From: Nitzschia sp. DOCU1
Lineage: Eukaryota > Bacillariophyta > Bacillariophyceae > Bacillariales > Bacillariaceae
Direction: 5' to 3'
DNA length: 64,000 bases
Assembly: GCA_951394045.1 (NCBI GenBank)
Contig: OX595986.1
Location: 2,695,534-2,759,533, forward strand
This document shows, piece by piece, positions 1 to 11,013 of the stretch. The notes beneath the pieces were generated by a model, which was not told the origin of the DNA, made no database searches, and was given only the letters and a program-made list of their open reading frames with translations. Position 1 is the first letter of the stretch; each line of letters begins with the position of its first letter. The position numbers were made by a program, and so were the translations under genes.

Positions 1-1
1 T

Positions 2-1180
2 GTGGGAGGATTGACAGTCCCCTTTGACATTCTTGCTGAATGCATTCCTTCAAATTCGAGAGGGAAAAATTTACTGATTATCGAGTACTTTTGGACCATC
101 GGCGTCCTATTTGTCGTAATCATTGCATACTTTTCGCTGGGCGACGGAATGGACGGGCACGGCAGCTGGCGTTTATTTGTCGTGATTTGCTCGCTTCCCT
201 GTTTTCTTTCCGTGCTACTTGGATACTTCGTTGTCCCAGAAAGTCCTCGCTGGCTATGCACCGTCGGTCGTTGTGAAGAGGCACTGGTGATTTTGAGACG
301 AGCGGCAGGGGCCAATGGCTTTGATCCTGAATTCGTCTTTCCAGAAGGAACCGAACTTTTGATGGAACATGAAGAAGAGGCCGATTTTTGTGAACTATTT
401 AGTCCCCGATGGCGTTGGACGACAGTGAAGCTGTGGGGAGCATGGGGTAAGTCAACACCATGATAGGAGGAAGATTCGCCCGAAAATGTTGACTAATTGC
501 GCGGGTCTCTAGCTGCATTTGCGTTTGGATACTATGGAACCATCATGGTCATTACCGAAATCTTCGACACGACCGTTGACGGTACCGCCCAGTCGGACGG
601 ACAACCTGAACGAAACTACGATTTTGATTACGCGGCCATATTTGTAAGTAGCTCGGCCGAGCTGGTGGGCACGACCATTGCAATTTTTTCGGTGGATCGG
701 CTAGGAAGAATACCTTTGCAGATTATGTCTTATGCTTTGGCTGGACTATGTGTATGTTCCCTTTGCGTCTTGGCATCGCATGGTGGGCATCGATGGACAT
801 TGATCTCCCTGGGATTTGCTGCTCGAATCTTTGAAATGTCGGGAAGCTGCGTTTCTTGGGTAAGCACCGCTGAGATTCTCACCACTGAAGTCCGAACCAC
901 GGGTCACAGTGCGGCGAATGCTGTGGCAAGGATTGGTTCGCTCTCCGCGCCCTTTCTAATAGAGGGTGACAGCTCGCTAACCAAGAAAGGTTTTGTCATG
1001 TTGGTGATTCATTTCATTACAGTCGCTTGCGTTTCGCAGCTCCCCGAAACCACGGGAGCACACTTGGGGGCTTCGACTAGTCCTGAAGATTTGGGGCTAA
1101 TTGAAGAGGATGCTAACGCGAACGGGTGCGAGACCCAAGAAGGGAGTGGCACATTGGACGACGAACATGTCATTTCCTAA
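2..1180 (+). CDS. MFS transporter, SV2/SVOP-like (5' partial)
   Basis: Major facilitator superfamily permease of the sugar-porter/SV2-SVOP type, predicted to move an organic solute or ion across a membrane; the substrate cannot be read from sequence. Exons are 2-446 and 513-1180. The 66 bp intron starts GTAAG and ends CTCTAG, and the split codon (g|ct) restores the frame. The 370 residues visible begin inside the N-terminal half; the frame is open to the window edge, so the start lies outside. Family marks are the loop motif VPESPRWL after an early hydrophobic helix, and the second-half motif DRLGRIP, which matches the D-R-x-G-R loop repeated in MFS proteins. The hydrophilic tail ends in acidic residues. 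The gene converges on the minus-strand gene ending at 1517. The SVOP-like call rests on the IPSNSRGKNL segment near the visible start and is less certain than the MFS call. Confidence 0.85.
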
Positions 1181-1516
1181 TTCATGTGCTCCAACTCTCT
1201 CGATGGCTAGGTTCACCCTGCAGCACGACACAACTGTTTGCACTAGAGTAGCAGCTGGACCCTTTTAACGGGTCCTCGCTCGGGGTCGCCTGTCGTTGGA
1301 GCCGACGATGACGCGTAGGATCGATCCCCGCTGTCAGCAGACAACCGCAACACGGAGACATGAGACAGTTTTCACCAGGCAGGATGTCGGACGGCATGGT
1401 TGCTGCAGTACCGGGTTGCCATAAAAAGCTGTTGGATTCCGGCAGAAAATCACTTCCACTCTAAAATCTTGTGTGGATCCATAACGGCTGTCTCTTTCAC
1501 CCCATTTGCATCTTGC
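1181..1516. other. Convergent 3' intergenic region
   Basis: Lies between the 3' ends of two converging genes and should hold both 3' UTRs and poly(A) sites. Short open frames here have no protein-like composition. No repeat or RNA gene was seen. Confidence 0.6.
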
Positions 1517-2450
1517 TCAATTATCACCATCGTCCTGTCCCATCTTTTGACGCTTCGAACCGTCATCTTCACGATTATCAGCCCCGCGTTTCAAACCTCC
1601 CGTGCCGGCCCCACCAGCCATCGCCGCGCCATTTCCAAAGCCCATGGATCCTCGTTGACCCATAGCGCTTCCCAAACTAGCACCCAGGCCTAACGAGCCT
1701 CGTGATCCCATAGGCATACCTAGTGATCCACGTCGGCTTCCGTAGAGAGCGTCCATTCCGTTGCCCATACTTCCCTGCCGCTGCGCCATCATTCCGCCGA
1801 GTTGATCGTTCTGGGCATGTTGAAGTCTCATCTGCTCCTGTTGCAGCTGTTGTTGCTGGTACATGTTCATCATCATGGTCGTTTCATGAAGTTCCTGAAG
1901 CAAGTTCATATGGTGCAACTTCAGCATCTCATAATGCCTATAAACGTGTGCAAAGAGGAGGATTCAAATATGAACACAATAATCCATCTCGTCCTTATGG
2001 GCACTGCAGCACATAAACTTACTGGTTGACCTGCTGCCCAGAAGAAGCTGGTGGCATCCCCCCTAGACTACCTCCACTACCCATTGCACTGGCCATTCCT
2101 CCGTTGGAATCTCTTTGCGGTCGGTCCTGGGAGGCCATCATATCCATGCCTCCGCCCATGGCAAAATTACCTGCACCGCTTGCACCGCCACTTGGCCGAT
2201 CATCCCCGTCTTCATCATCGGCTTTCCTTCCTAGCTTTCCGCTCACAATTCGAACGCCAAGGCGCTCAAGCTCGTTCATCACCCAATCTCTTGAGGGTTT
2301 TGGCCGCATCGTCGAGCGCCATGCTCGAGTCAGTGCTTTGGCGCGAGCACACTTCTCATCGGCTTCCGCCGATGGAAAGGTTCCAAGTGCAATGGTCTTG
2401 CCTGCCCATTTTACATGCACCGCCTTTTTCGATCCAAGATCTTCACTCAT
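1517..2450 (-). CDS. AP2-like N-terminal domain, Gln/Met/Gly-rich protein
   Basis: Protein of 282 residues from two exons, 2450-2023 and 1937-1517. The intron has GTAAGT/TATAG borders on the minus strand and splits a Gln codon. Residues 10-70 (KWAGKTIALGTF, then an Ala/Glu-rich helix) resemble one AP2/ERF-type DNA-binding fold: short beta strands ending in LGTF followed by an amphipathic helix. The rest is Gly/Met/Ser-rich, with a central helical Gln/Met-rich stretch (residues about 145-185) and repeated GSRGSLG-like units at the C-terminus. A role as a transcription factor or RNA-binding regulator is inference; the AP2 resemblance is weak. It is divergent from the glycosyltransferase-like gene starting at 2940. 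Confidence 0.7.
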
Positions 2451-2939
2451 TCTAAACTACGTGTTGGTATGAATTTGTTGGTTTGAATCTGTCTATGGCA
2501 ATCCTCGAGATCTCTCTCGTTCGTAGGTTGCAGTGAAGATACGAGATCGGAGGGATTGTCCTCCTGGTGGGTGGTATGAAATTGTTGCTATCTCGGCCGA
2601 AACCTTTTGTTGTTGTGTCGTTTAGTCTGGCTTTTTTCAGGTATGTAGGAACATCCATGTCGAAATGACCGAAGTGTGACTTTACGTGTAGAATGTACGC
2701 AGTGCGCTACGGGGGGCAATCATAGTCAAATGACTTTTTTGAAGATAGGAGTCACAAATCCTATTACGCCGCGCGCCGGTCGGCGAGCCGTTCACACTCA
2801 CATTCTTTTGGCGACCTCAAGTCATTCTTGTTGTTCTCCTTTCTCACAACACCTCGAACCTTGACCAGAGGCATTGCACTACGATACATTACAAGGACTC
2901 AATGCAAGCAAAGTGACAACAGACCAGACCCATGACGAT
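2451..2939. promoter_or_regulatory. Divergent promoter region
   Basis: About 490 bp separating two oppositely oriented start codons. It should contain both promoters and 5' UTRs. No strong TATA box or repeat was recognised. Confidence 0.45.
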
Positions 2940-4253
2940 ATGAAAAGGTCCCTTCGGCTTCGAGCTACAGGCCATTCCTCTGAAGACGGCCCGGTACTAC
3001 CGACAACAAATCAACCAGCAACTCATCGTCGGCGACGCCAGCGACGGCCGTACACTTCATCGATCCGCTCGGATTCGGGTGCCCTCGTAGCTATTTTTGT
3101 GGTAATCTTCTTGATTATTATTGCGGGATACAAATATCTTTCCGGGAATTCTCCCGACGAAGAATATTTCCTTCCCGATCCATCGGTACCCTTGGCGCCG
3201 AGATTTCCCAGTTTTGGTAACCACGACTTCCAGAAGCGATGTCCTTGGATAATTTCAAGCAGCAACGTTCAATCGGAAGGAACAATATACGTCACAATGA
3301 TCCCAAGAAATAACGAAGGTCTGGCTGAATGGGTGTCGGGTATTGGAACTGGACTTTTGTTAGCAGAGCTCCTTCATTCAAGAATCTTTATTGATTACGG
3401 TTTCAATGTCGATGTGCATGCTATTATGGAACCGGTACGAGAAGATAGAAATTGGACTCTTACATCCAATTTTAGTTGTCAAGAGGATAGTAACTGCAGG
3501 AAAGTTTATGGTATTCAACCTGAAGGAAATTCGAGATCCTTCCAGCACCAACCCTTGCCCAAGGTCCCTGTCTATCGACACGGATCTAAAGGCATCGACA
3601 AGTATGGTTTGCTTGAGAACGATTTTGATCCTCTGCGACAAATAGTTCCAGGTTATCGACTCGCAGATGGCTTTGCTTGTGCCTTCCAAAGTTTGGTCCG
3701 CCTGTCGCCAAGGGCTACACACTATCAACCGGACCTCTTCTCCAAACTACTCCCTGCACTATCCGACCCATCAGCGCTGGTCTTGTCTCTATACATACGA
3801 ACTGGCTACACCGATAAAATTGTGAAAGCCGAAGAGGCGGGGCTTGACTGGCCTGAGCCAAATTTGAATGCCCGAACTCCACCCAATGGTGTTATCGATT
3901 GTGCGTTGGAGCTTGAAAGATTAGGAACAGGCGGCGGCAAAATTGTATGGATGGTCATTTCGGACTCATTGGCTGTGAAGGAAGCTATGGTCTCAACGTA
4001 TACCACTGAGAAGAGACAGGTGCTGACAACCAATGCCAGAGGGAAGCATACGAAACCGCTGAGCAACCCTAATACCAAGGATTTTGCCGAGGCCTTCTTG
4101 GACTGGTATCTGATCGGAGAGTCCAACGCAGTCATCACGAGTAACCCGTGGTACAGTTACGGCTTCATGGGAGCCATTCGAACGTCACGACCAATTTATA
4201 GCGGAGTGAAACACAACGGGACAAGTTGCAGACGGGAAGAATGGGCACACTAG
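2940..4253 (+). CDS. Type II membrane protein, fucosyltransferase-like
   Basis: Single-exon protein of 437 residues. The reading frame is open further upstream, but the first true ATG is at 2940. Residues 1-47 are basic and cytosolic-looking; residues about 48-66 form one hydrophobic anchor; the rest would be lumenal. This is the plan of a Golgi type II glycosyltransferase. In the C-terminal half the segments LYIRTGYTD, VWMVISDS and DWYLIGES-N-AVITSNPWYSYG resemble, in order, the R-x-G nucleotide-sugar motif, the SD strand and the final helix of GT-B fucosyltransferase-like families. Donor and acceptor are not identifiable, and the classical H-x-R-x-G-D motif is altered to Y-x-R-x-G-Y. Several N-x-S/T sites lie in the lumenal part. 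Confidence 0.65.
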   Translation: MKRSLRLRATGHSSEDGPVLPTTNQPATHRRRRQRRPYTSSIRSDSGALVAIFVVIFLIIIAGYKYLSGNSPDEEYFLPDPSVPLAPRFPSFGNHDFQKRCPWIISSSNVQSEGTIYVTMIPRNNEGLAEWVSGIGTGLLLAELLHSRIFIDYGFNVDVHAIMEPVREDRNWTLTSNFSCQEDSNCRKVYGIQPEGNSRSFQHQPLPKVPVYRHGSKGIDKYGLLENDFDPLRQIVPGYRLADGFACAFQSLVRLSPRATHYQPDLFSKLLPALSDPSALVLSLYIRTGYTDKIVKAEEAGLDWPEPNLNARTPPNGVIDCALELERLGTGGGKIVWMVISDSLAVKEAMVSTYTTEKRQVLTTNARGKHTKPLSNPNTKDFAEAFLDWYLIGESNAVITSNPWYSYGFMGAIRTSRPIYSGVKHNGTSCRREEWAH

Positions 4254-4726
4254 AGTTGATCGAGTAGCATCAAGACCATGTGCAATGGGGAGTGTAGGTT
4301 TACGATTCGTCCATTAGCAGCTGGTCGTTGCAACTTCTTGGATTTCTATTTGGCAGTAAAGTCGGGGGATAATGACTTCACCCCGGAGCTTATTCCTTCT
4401 TCGATCGTCATTAAGCAATGGATGATGGCCTTTGGTGCTATGTATTGAAAATGTTCTGTCGTCCGTACGAGCGGCGCTGAACATGCTTCGATCCACCCGA
4501 TTCCTTGCTTGACGCGCTCAAAGTTTCCGTTGGTCGCGCGTTGGCATGAAATATTGCCCCATTTGCGTTCCCGTAACTGTTCTCAAAACCATTGGATTGG
4601 ATGATGCAAGTGCGTCGTGACACCACCTTGTGAAGCCTCCCATCGACGAAGCCCCAATCGTTGTTGTAAACAGACGGTTCTGGCAGGAAGAGATCATTCT
4701 TTAAAGAATCTTTTTATAAAATACAA
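4254..4726 (+). promoter_or_regulatory. Intergenic region upstream of the GH35 gene
   Basis: Contains no credible gene. An AT-rich stretch (TTTATAAAATAC, about 4712-4723) lies just before the ATG at 4727 and could be a TATA-like or leader sequence. Confidence 0.4.
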
Positions 4727-7465
4727 ATGTCATATCATCATTTGGATGTTAAGATGGATAGCGAAAGGAGACTTCTCCTTGAGCACAAGCTCTCGCTCCA
4801 TTCCCCGAGCGTGCGACAACGGCAGAGGCAACGAGCGGAACTGAGTCAGCTGCTGAAAATAGCATTGTTTCTCCTTGTTGTGGGGGGCGCGATTTGGGGT
4901 ATTTTTATTGTATCGGGTCCACCTTCAGTCCCCACTGTTTCGGAAGAGATGGATCTACGGCTGGGGAATCTTGCCACGACCGACATTCCTACTTGCACGT
5001 CCGGTCCCTGTTTTACGCCAGCAAAAATCAGAGTTTCCACGGACAAAGAAGGATTTCCTTCCTTTTGGAAGTACGCCAACAGGGGTCCTATTCAAGTCAC
5101 CTACGACAGTCGGGCCATCAAACTCAATGGTGAGCGAGCTTTCTTCGTTGGAGGCAGCTTTCACCCGTCCCGAGCTACAAAAATGACTTGGAATTATGCG
5201 TTGGACGAGGCCGTCCGGAACGGGCTCAATTTGGTCACTATTTATGTCATGTGGTCAGCACATCAAGTCCTTCCGAATTCCCATATGGATTGGGGCTTTC
5301 CAGGTAGTAATGCAGTGGATTGCAGCGATGGCCTCTCGTCTGATAGCTCTTGTGGTTGGAACCTCGCGTCTGCCATCCGAGCAGCCGCAGATCGCGGCTT
5401 GTTCGTCCATCTTCGCCTTGGTCCGTATGATTGTGCAGAGTACAACTACGGTGGTATTCCAGAGTGGTTATCGTTGCACAAGCCTAGGTTGGAGATGCGA
5501 CGACCGAATCGAGAATGGTTGGACGTGATGGAGAGATTCGTGACTCAACTCGTGACATATGTGACAGAACAGCAACTTTGGGCCCACCAAGGCGGAAATA
5601 TCATAATGGCACAGATAGAGAACGAGCTTGGAGAAAAGGGTGACTTTGAAAGTCCTGAAAATCGCTTGTTGGTGGACGACAAGGGGAATTTCGTAGATCC
5701 TCCTGGCCACGGTGGGAAACTGAGAAATGCAACCATTCAGGACTACGCTGATTGGTGCGGTGCGATCGCGGAACAGCTGGCACCCGATGTCACCTGGACG
5801 ATGTGTAATGGATTGTATGCCGCTAATACGATCCTGACCTGCAACGCAAAGGACAATGGCCATGCTTGGCTTGAGAAGAACGGCGGGAATGGGCGCATTC
5901 AAGTCGACCAGCCTGCCTTATTCACAGAGTTCGAAGGTGGCTTTCAGACATGGGGAAGTACGGCTGAAAAGCCACTTGACTACTTTTGGGGCCGCACTGC
6001 GCGGGACATGGCCCGCGATGCGATGAAATGGTTTGCGCGTGGAGGATGCCATCTAAACTACTACATGTTTTGGGGCGGATATAATCGACAGCGAGCGGCT
6101 GCTGCTGGTATCACAAATATGTACGCCAGTGATGTTCCACTCTGTCCTTCTGGTCAACGAAGACAGCCGAAGTTTGGTCATTTCGAGGCGCTTCACGGAG
6201 CTATAACTGGAATTGCACCGACGTTACTTGCCGCCGAAACGGCACTTGGGAAAGAGCAACTTCTTCGTTTCCAAGACGACGATGGTAACTGGAAGCAAGG
6301 TACAGATCAACGAGCCTTTGACTATAAAGTGGTTGGTGATGGTTCCTACAAGCATGTCATGTTCCTGGAAAATGATTCGCATCAGGATGTCATTGTAGAA
6401 TTGCCCACGGATAACGTCGCGACCAACACAAGATTTGTGAGTATGAATGCACTCTCCGCCATTCTGCTGGTAGACGGAATGGTTGAGTTTGACAGCTCTT
6501 CGATCGACCCTCGAATCATGTCCGTTGAAAGAAAGTATGCCGAAAAGGATACTTTACCCCTTCTTCTTGATTGGACTTCCTGGGAAGAACCGATAGGCGC
6601 ACACTCTGGTGATGCTGCCACGTGGACGAGGTCGGCCCCAGTGGAGCAAACAAAGCTCAATGCAGATTCTGGTATCTCAAGTGACTACGCTTGGTATTCT
6701 ACGTCATTTGAGTTGGACACAGCCGTAGCTCAGGCGCGGTTATACATCGACACTCAAATGGCAAATGCACTTGTTGTATTTGTTGATGACAACTATGTCG
6801 GTGAGGTTGACCATCATCTCAAACAAGAAGGAAATATTACGCTCTCCGTCGAACTGGGACCAATCACAAGTGGTCGGCATAAGTTACACTTGCTCTCAGA
6901 GTCCCTTGGTTATCTTAATTTAATTGGACGCTGGGGTGGGAGTACGATGAAGAAGCTAAAGGGCATCACAGGTGATGTCAAGCTGTCATTTGACTCAAAG
7001 AACGTCAGCCTTGTTGATGGTCGTGACTGGAGATCTTATCCAGGTCTGCATGGTGAAAGTTCCAGTCCAGATGGGATGAAAATGTCGAACCTGATGAGGA
7101 ATTTAGATATGGGGTCATCCAACCGGCCAACTTGGTCGTCGGCATTATTTGATACGCCTCGATATGATCCAACTCTTCAGGCCTTCTTTGTGAAAATCAC
7201 GAGTGGACGTGGCCACGTCTTTGTGAATGGTAGGGACTTGGGTCGGTTTTGGAACATCACAAGGGGAGAGACAAGCAAATACTCGCAGGAATACTACTTC
7301 TTCCCGGACGATTTCCTTTATACAGATGGACGACTCAACGAATTGATCCTTTTCAATGCATTTGGAGAGACTCGAGGCTCAGTGGAATTCGAGCTGAGCT
7401 GGATTGCTTCTTCCGACACAAACTACTTTGAAGATGAAGTCGACTACATTGATGCCTGCATATGA
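4727..7465 (+). CDS. Beta-galactosidase, glycoside hydrolase family 35
   Basis: Single-exon GH35 enzyme of 912 residues, which hydrolyses terminal beta-galactosyl residues of glycans. Residues about 43-62 form one hydrophobic segment after a basic N-terminus, predicting a type II membrane protein with the enzyme on the lumenal or outer side. The catalytic barrel begins near residue 120 (VTYDSRAIKLNGE, GGSFHPSR), which is the classic GH35 entry. Clan GH-A signatures are present: the acid/base Glu in QIENELG (about residue 300) and the nucleophile Glu in LFTEFEGGF (about 401), followed by YYMFWGGYN. C-terminal beta-rich domains follow (residues about 620-900), with the galactose-binding-like motif VFVNGRDLGRFW. 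Length fits plant-type enzymes. Substrate is unknown; cell-surface or Golgi glycan trimming is an inference from the anchor. Confidence 0.93.
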   Translation: MSYHHLDVKMDSERRLLLEHKLSLHSPSVRQRQRQRAELSQLLKIALFLLVVGGAIWGIFIVSGPPSVPTVSEEMDLRLGNLATTDIPTCTSGPCFTPAKIRVSTDKEGFPSFWKYANRGPIQVTYDSRAIKLNGERAFFVGGSFHPSRATKMTWNYALDEAVRNGLNLVTIYVMWSAHQVLPNSHMDWGFPGSNAVDCSDGLSSDSSCGWNLASAIRAAADRGLFVHLRLGPYDCAEYNYGGIPEWLSLHKPRLEMRRPNREWLDVMERFVTQLVTYVTEQQLWAHQGGNIIMAQIENELGEKGDFESPENRLLVDDKGNFVDPPGHGGKLRNATIQDYADWCGAIAEQLAPDVTWTMCNGLYAANTILTCNAKDNGHAWLEKNGGNGRIQVDQPALFTEFEGGFQTWGSTAEKPLDYFWGRTARDMARDAMKWFARGGCHLNYYMFWGGYNRQRAAAAGITNMYASDVPLCPSGQRRQPKFGHFEALHGAITGIAPTLLAAETALGKEQLLRFQDDDGNWKQGTDQRAFDYKVVGDGSYKHVMFLENDSHQDVIVELPTDNVATNTRFVSMNALSAILLVDGMVEFDSSSIDPRIMSVERKYAEKDTLPLLLDWTSWEEPIGAHSGDAATWTRSAPVEQTKLNADSGISSDYAWYSTSFELDTAVAQARLYIDTQMANALVVFVDDNYVGEVDHHLKQEGNITLSVELGPITSGRHKLHLLSESLGYLNLIGRWGGSTMKKLKGITGDVKLSFDSKNVSLVDGRDWRSYPGLHGESSSPDGMKMSNLMRNLDMGSSNRPTWSSALFDTPRYDPTLQAFFVKITSGRGHVFVNGRDLGRFWNITRGETSKYSQEYYFFPDDFLYTDGRLNELILFNAFGETRGSVEFELSWIASSDTNYFEDEVDYIDACI

Positions 7466-7510
7466 TAGAGCAATTAATACTCCTAAGGCCAACACTTAGC
7501 CTTCCATACG

Positions 7511-8886
7511 TTATTTACCTCCGCCAAGTCCCAAGTAGGCTGTGACTGTCTTCAGCTTTCCGTTCAAGACGTTCTGCTCAATTACGATTGGCTCGCTATA
7601 GCCTGCTTTGAGAGTACTACTAGCGAAAGCAACCCCATTGATATTCTTTGGGAGAAAGTAGGCGATGCACTTGTGTCCCAACGCCTCGGCAGCGCATTTG
7701 AGCAACCATTCACCATCGAACTGTTTCGAATCGCCACCGTCTAGCTTGATGCATGTCAAGTCAAATCCGTCTTTGCCCACATTGCCATAGTCAATACCGC
7801 CCCAAGGCGGAGAAAGGAAAACGACATCGATCGATTGTGGAAGCGAGGTGCTCTTGCCGGTTTCTTGCGGGGGCTCTGATTCCATCAGCTTTCCATTGCG
7901 GTAACGGTTCATGACATCGAGCGCATTTCCGTGAATCAAGAACAACTTCTTTTCGACACCGTAGATGCATGCATTATGGTAAGCCATCTCCAGCTTTGCA
8001 ACATCCAAGTCAACGCAGATAACTGTTTGCACTTCAGGTTGAGATGCGAAAGCAATAGCGTTGCCGCCGCAGCCACAAAATGGATCCAGCACGACGACGT
8101 TCTCTCTGCCATTCACGAGATGACGAGCAATATGATTGGCAATCACTTCTGGTGTCACGCTGTACCAACTCTCTTTATCGAGACGGATCCCTTTGTCGAA
8201 AAGTGTGAAGAGTCGACGACGCTGAGACCAATACTTATCGGGTACTTGGTCCTTTGGGTGGGGGTTGACAATGCCGTCACCGCAGTCTCCGTTAGGGAGT
8301 GGCTTGAAGTTGTCCACATAATCGTAAACCTAATGTTTTCACGTAAGGACACGAGTGCGAAACAAACAAAATATCGAAGCAAAATTCGATTTACCTTTGT
8401 CACTGGTCGTTTGGCGCTGTTGGATATCTTGATGCCGATTCTCGGTGGACTAGATTTGTCGCCCGGATCCACCACCTCTTTTGGCAGGTCATCATCCGTT
8501 GGCAAAAAGTTTCCAAGAGTTACAATCAAAGGAGTGCTCTTCGATGCCTCATTAGGACATGCAACTTCTTCGTTCGAATCTTTCGTCGATAGAGAAATGT
8601 CCACCGCCGTCGAGGGGCTCGTCTTGTTAGGATCGTCTTCATTCGTTGCAGTAGCCGTGGACGGGACCCGAATGAAGTAGTCATCCGTCAGTTCTGTTCG
8701 TGTGACAAGAACCTCAATGTCGTAGGGCTCGCCGTCCGACGGTGGCTGCGTGTCTCGACAGCCCTGGATCCAAAACGATGGCATCTTTCTTCGTTTCTTT
8801 TGCGGCCTGCTGGACCCTTGCTGCTGCTGGCGGCTGGCGTTCTTTCGCTTGTTCTTCTTCGAACGTCCCATTGTAAGCGAAATCAA
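7511..8886 (-). CDS. TGS1: Trimethylguanosine synthase (RNA cap hypermethylase)
   Basis: Converts the m7G cap of snRNAs/snoRNAs to 2,2,7-trimethylguanosine using SAM. Exons are 8886-8395 and 8329-7511, with a 65 bp intron (GTAAAT/ATTAG) in phase 0, giving 436 residues. An internal ATG at 8871 (MGRSKKNK) is an alternative start. The N-terminal 160 residues are basic then Ser/Asp-rich, probably a nuclear tether. The catalytic half carries the TGS1 signature KYWSQRRRLFTLFDKGI (about 196-212) with SVTPE, SAM motif I DPFCGCGGN (about 246-254) and the guanine-stacking motif SPPWGG (337-342). All are hallmarks of the family. It converges closely on the GH35 gene, only 45 bp away. Confidence 0.93.
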
Positions 8887-9962
8887 GCTCGTCTTGTTTT
8901 TGGAGGTGAAATTGTTAAGGTTTTAACTGAACGGAATGCTCTCTACTACTAGAGAATGCGAGACAAAAAAAGTTGGATGGTTGGCGGCAAAAATCGAAAT
9001 GAAAGATTTCATCCGCCGGCCATCGTCTTTGTCGGCGAAATTTTCAACCAGTAGAAATCGGCGCGTAAAAGAACGGTCGAGTTAGTCATTGACCAATCAA
9101 AAGCAAGCATGCCGCAAGCCGCGCTCGGAGCCGACATGCTCACGGGTCCCGCGGGATCGAAAGGGCTCGGCAACGCATGCATGCACATGGCAGCTATGAC
9201 TGACAAGAGGCTACTCGTAGTCAACCCCCTAACTAAGGTACACAAAACAGTTGCGCAGTAGACTATTATTACAGACAAAATGATCCAGGTTCAGCCAGCA
9301 GCACTAAAGCAATGTGACTGGCATGCACGGCTTGAGACGACAAATTTTGCAATATCTGAACAAGATGACGATTCCGTGGGTTCTTTTGTTCCACCCCGTT
9401 TTCTTGACTATTGTAACAGACAAATCTTGGCTAATTTCGTCCCAAATATCACAATCAGCTTTCTAGAAGCAATGTCCTCTCCTGAAAATTTGTGGACACT
9501 ATGAATCTATATAGCAAGGGAAATGGCGACCATTGGCCTCCAAAAGTTATGATGGGTTTTTCCATGTATGTCTATTATGCATGAAGCGTTGTTGCATTCT
9601 ATCCCTTCTTTCACATGAATGCACGTATGTGGGACGCCTCTCAATGCATACTCAGATTTTGATGGAACCCTCGGTGTACCGCGATTACTCCGCCACCGCG
9701 GTCTCACTCAACGCAAGGTTGGTGTCGCTATTGATCGCTGTTGCCCTACAAGAAGATTTCTTCACATGGTTCAAACGGCAGACTTTCACAGCAAGAACGT
9801 TTTCTCACGCAGTATCGGGCGGATACGTCTCTATTTTAGGAATCATCCTTCTTCGATCATTTTTCCATCTCAACGGCTACATTGCACTCTGGAGAAGCAA
9901 GGCGATCCCTCGCGCTAATTTCAGATCATTGCTCGCACTCACAAAAGTACGATCCTTTAGCC
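8887..9962. promoter_or_regulatory. Divergent intergenic region
   Basis: About 1.1 kb between the TGS1 start and the start of the orphan at 9963. Short open frames occur on both strands, but none has protein-like composition or recognisable motifs. No repeats or RNA genes were identified. Confidence 0.4.
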
Positions 9963-10922
9963 ATGGAGATTGCTCTGTCCACAACGCAATGGCTCGATCG
10001 AGCCGCTGATATGCTTCTGGTTAGTTTGCCATCCTGGGGAGACCCCATCCTGCCACAAACTTGGCGGCACTCGGAAGAAGAAATCAGAGCAAGCTTCACT
10101 TGGCCTCGAGAGAGAATCGATTCGATCGACAGAGATTGTATTCCAATGATCATGTCAGATCCATTGATGGATAGAGAAATGACCTCGCTGCTGCGTGGCT
10201 CGTACGATAGCGAAGATCCCTCCGAGTATAGTAGCAACGACGATGATTCGCAGGCCATGAATCGAACCGACGACGATGTCTCCCAGCAACGTGGCGATCA
10301 TGATGAATCATCCCGATACTCTGTTGTCGCCAGCTCACGATCAGATCCAAGACGGGACTCCTCTGACTCGTCGTTCTCTTGCCAATCGGACTCCAGCATG
10401 GATAGTGAGGCGGAACGAGAGACACTGTGCCCCGTGGAACCGGAAGAGTCCCCCGAAAAGTGGTCGGTGGAAGCCTATTACAACCACAACTTGCTATGCT
10501 TCAAACTCCGAACGAATGGTGGTGCCTACATGCAGCTCATGGCCAATGAGGTTCTCCCAAGTCTCCAAGTACTTTTGGAAGATTCCATGGACCCGGTAGT
10601 CTTTTGTGTTCAGCGCACTGACGGGCAAATGATGGCTGTCGACAATCGCATGATCCTCCCGGTAGTTTCGCAGATTTTGACCAGCCAGCCGCATATTATT
10701 ACGCCAACACCAGTGGTCGAGGAACGAGATGGACCAGAGGATCTTCGTGACGACAATGACGTTCATGTGACTATGGCACGCAAGTCGCTCAAAGTACCGG
10801 CGCGTGCTTGTGAGAAGGACAATGTTTCAGGAAAAAAACGAAAGAACCGCATTGGCTCTGCTTTGCGAGCACTGTCAGGACGGGCCAAGATTCGACCACG
10901 CCCTGTAATCTCTGTCGAGTAG
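9963..10922 (+). CDS. Hypothetical acidic/Ser-rich protein
   Basis: Not recognised. The frame is open from 9882, but the likely start is the ATG at 9963, giving 319 residues. Residues 1-65 are mixed and Trp-containing; residues about 70-150 are low-complexity Ser/Asp/Glu; residues about 155-245 look like a folded domain (YYNHNLLCFKLRTNGGAY, then a hydrophobic stretch VVFCVQRTDGQMMAV). The C-terminus is basic (KKRKNR, a possible nuclear signal). No enzyme motif is visible. It converges on the LCMT1-like gene with a 91 bp gap. Confidence 0.65.
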   Translation: MEIALSTTQWLDRAADMLLVSLPSWGDPILPQTWRHSEEEIRASFTWPRERIDSIDRDCIPMIMSDPLMDREMTSLLRGSYDSEDPSEYSSNDDDSQAMNRTDDDVSQQRGDHDESSRYSVVASSRSDPRRDSSDSSFSCQSDSSMDSEAERETLCPVEPEESPEKWSVEAYYNHNLLCFKLRTNGGAYMQLMANEVLPSLQVLLEDSMDPVVFCVQRTDGQMMAVDNRMILPVVSQILTSQPHIITPTPVVEERDGPEDLRDDNDVHVTMARKSLKVPARACEKDNVSGKKRKNRIGSALRALSGRAKIRPRPVISVE

Positions 10923-11013
10923 ATTATCTTGTACCTTTGTCCGCTAAGAACGATGTATACGTTCACCCACTCATAATGATAGATAGACGATGGATCCCTC
11001 TGTCGTTCCGATA

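Noticed and set aside
1182..1397. 71-codon minus-strand frame between the first two genes
   Set aside because: Low-complexity composition, no motif, and it lies in a convergent 3' region.
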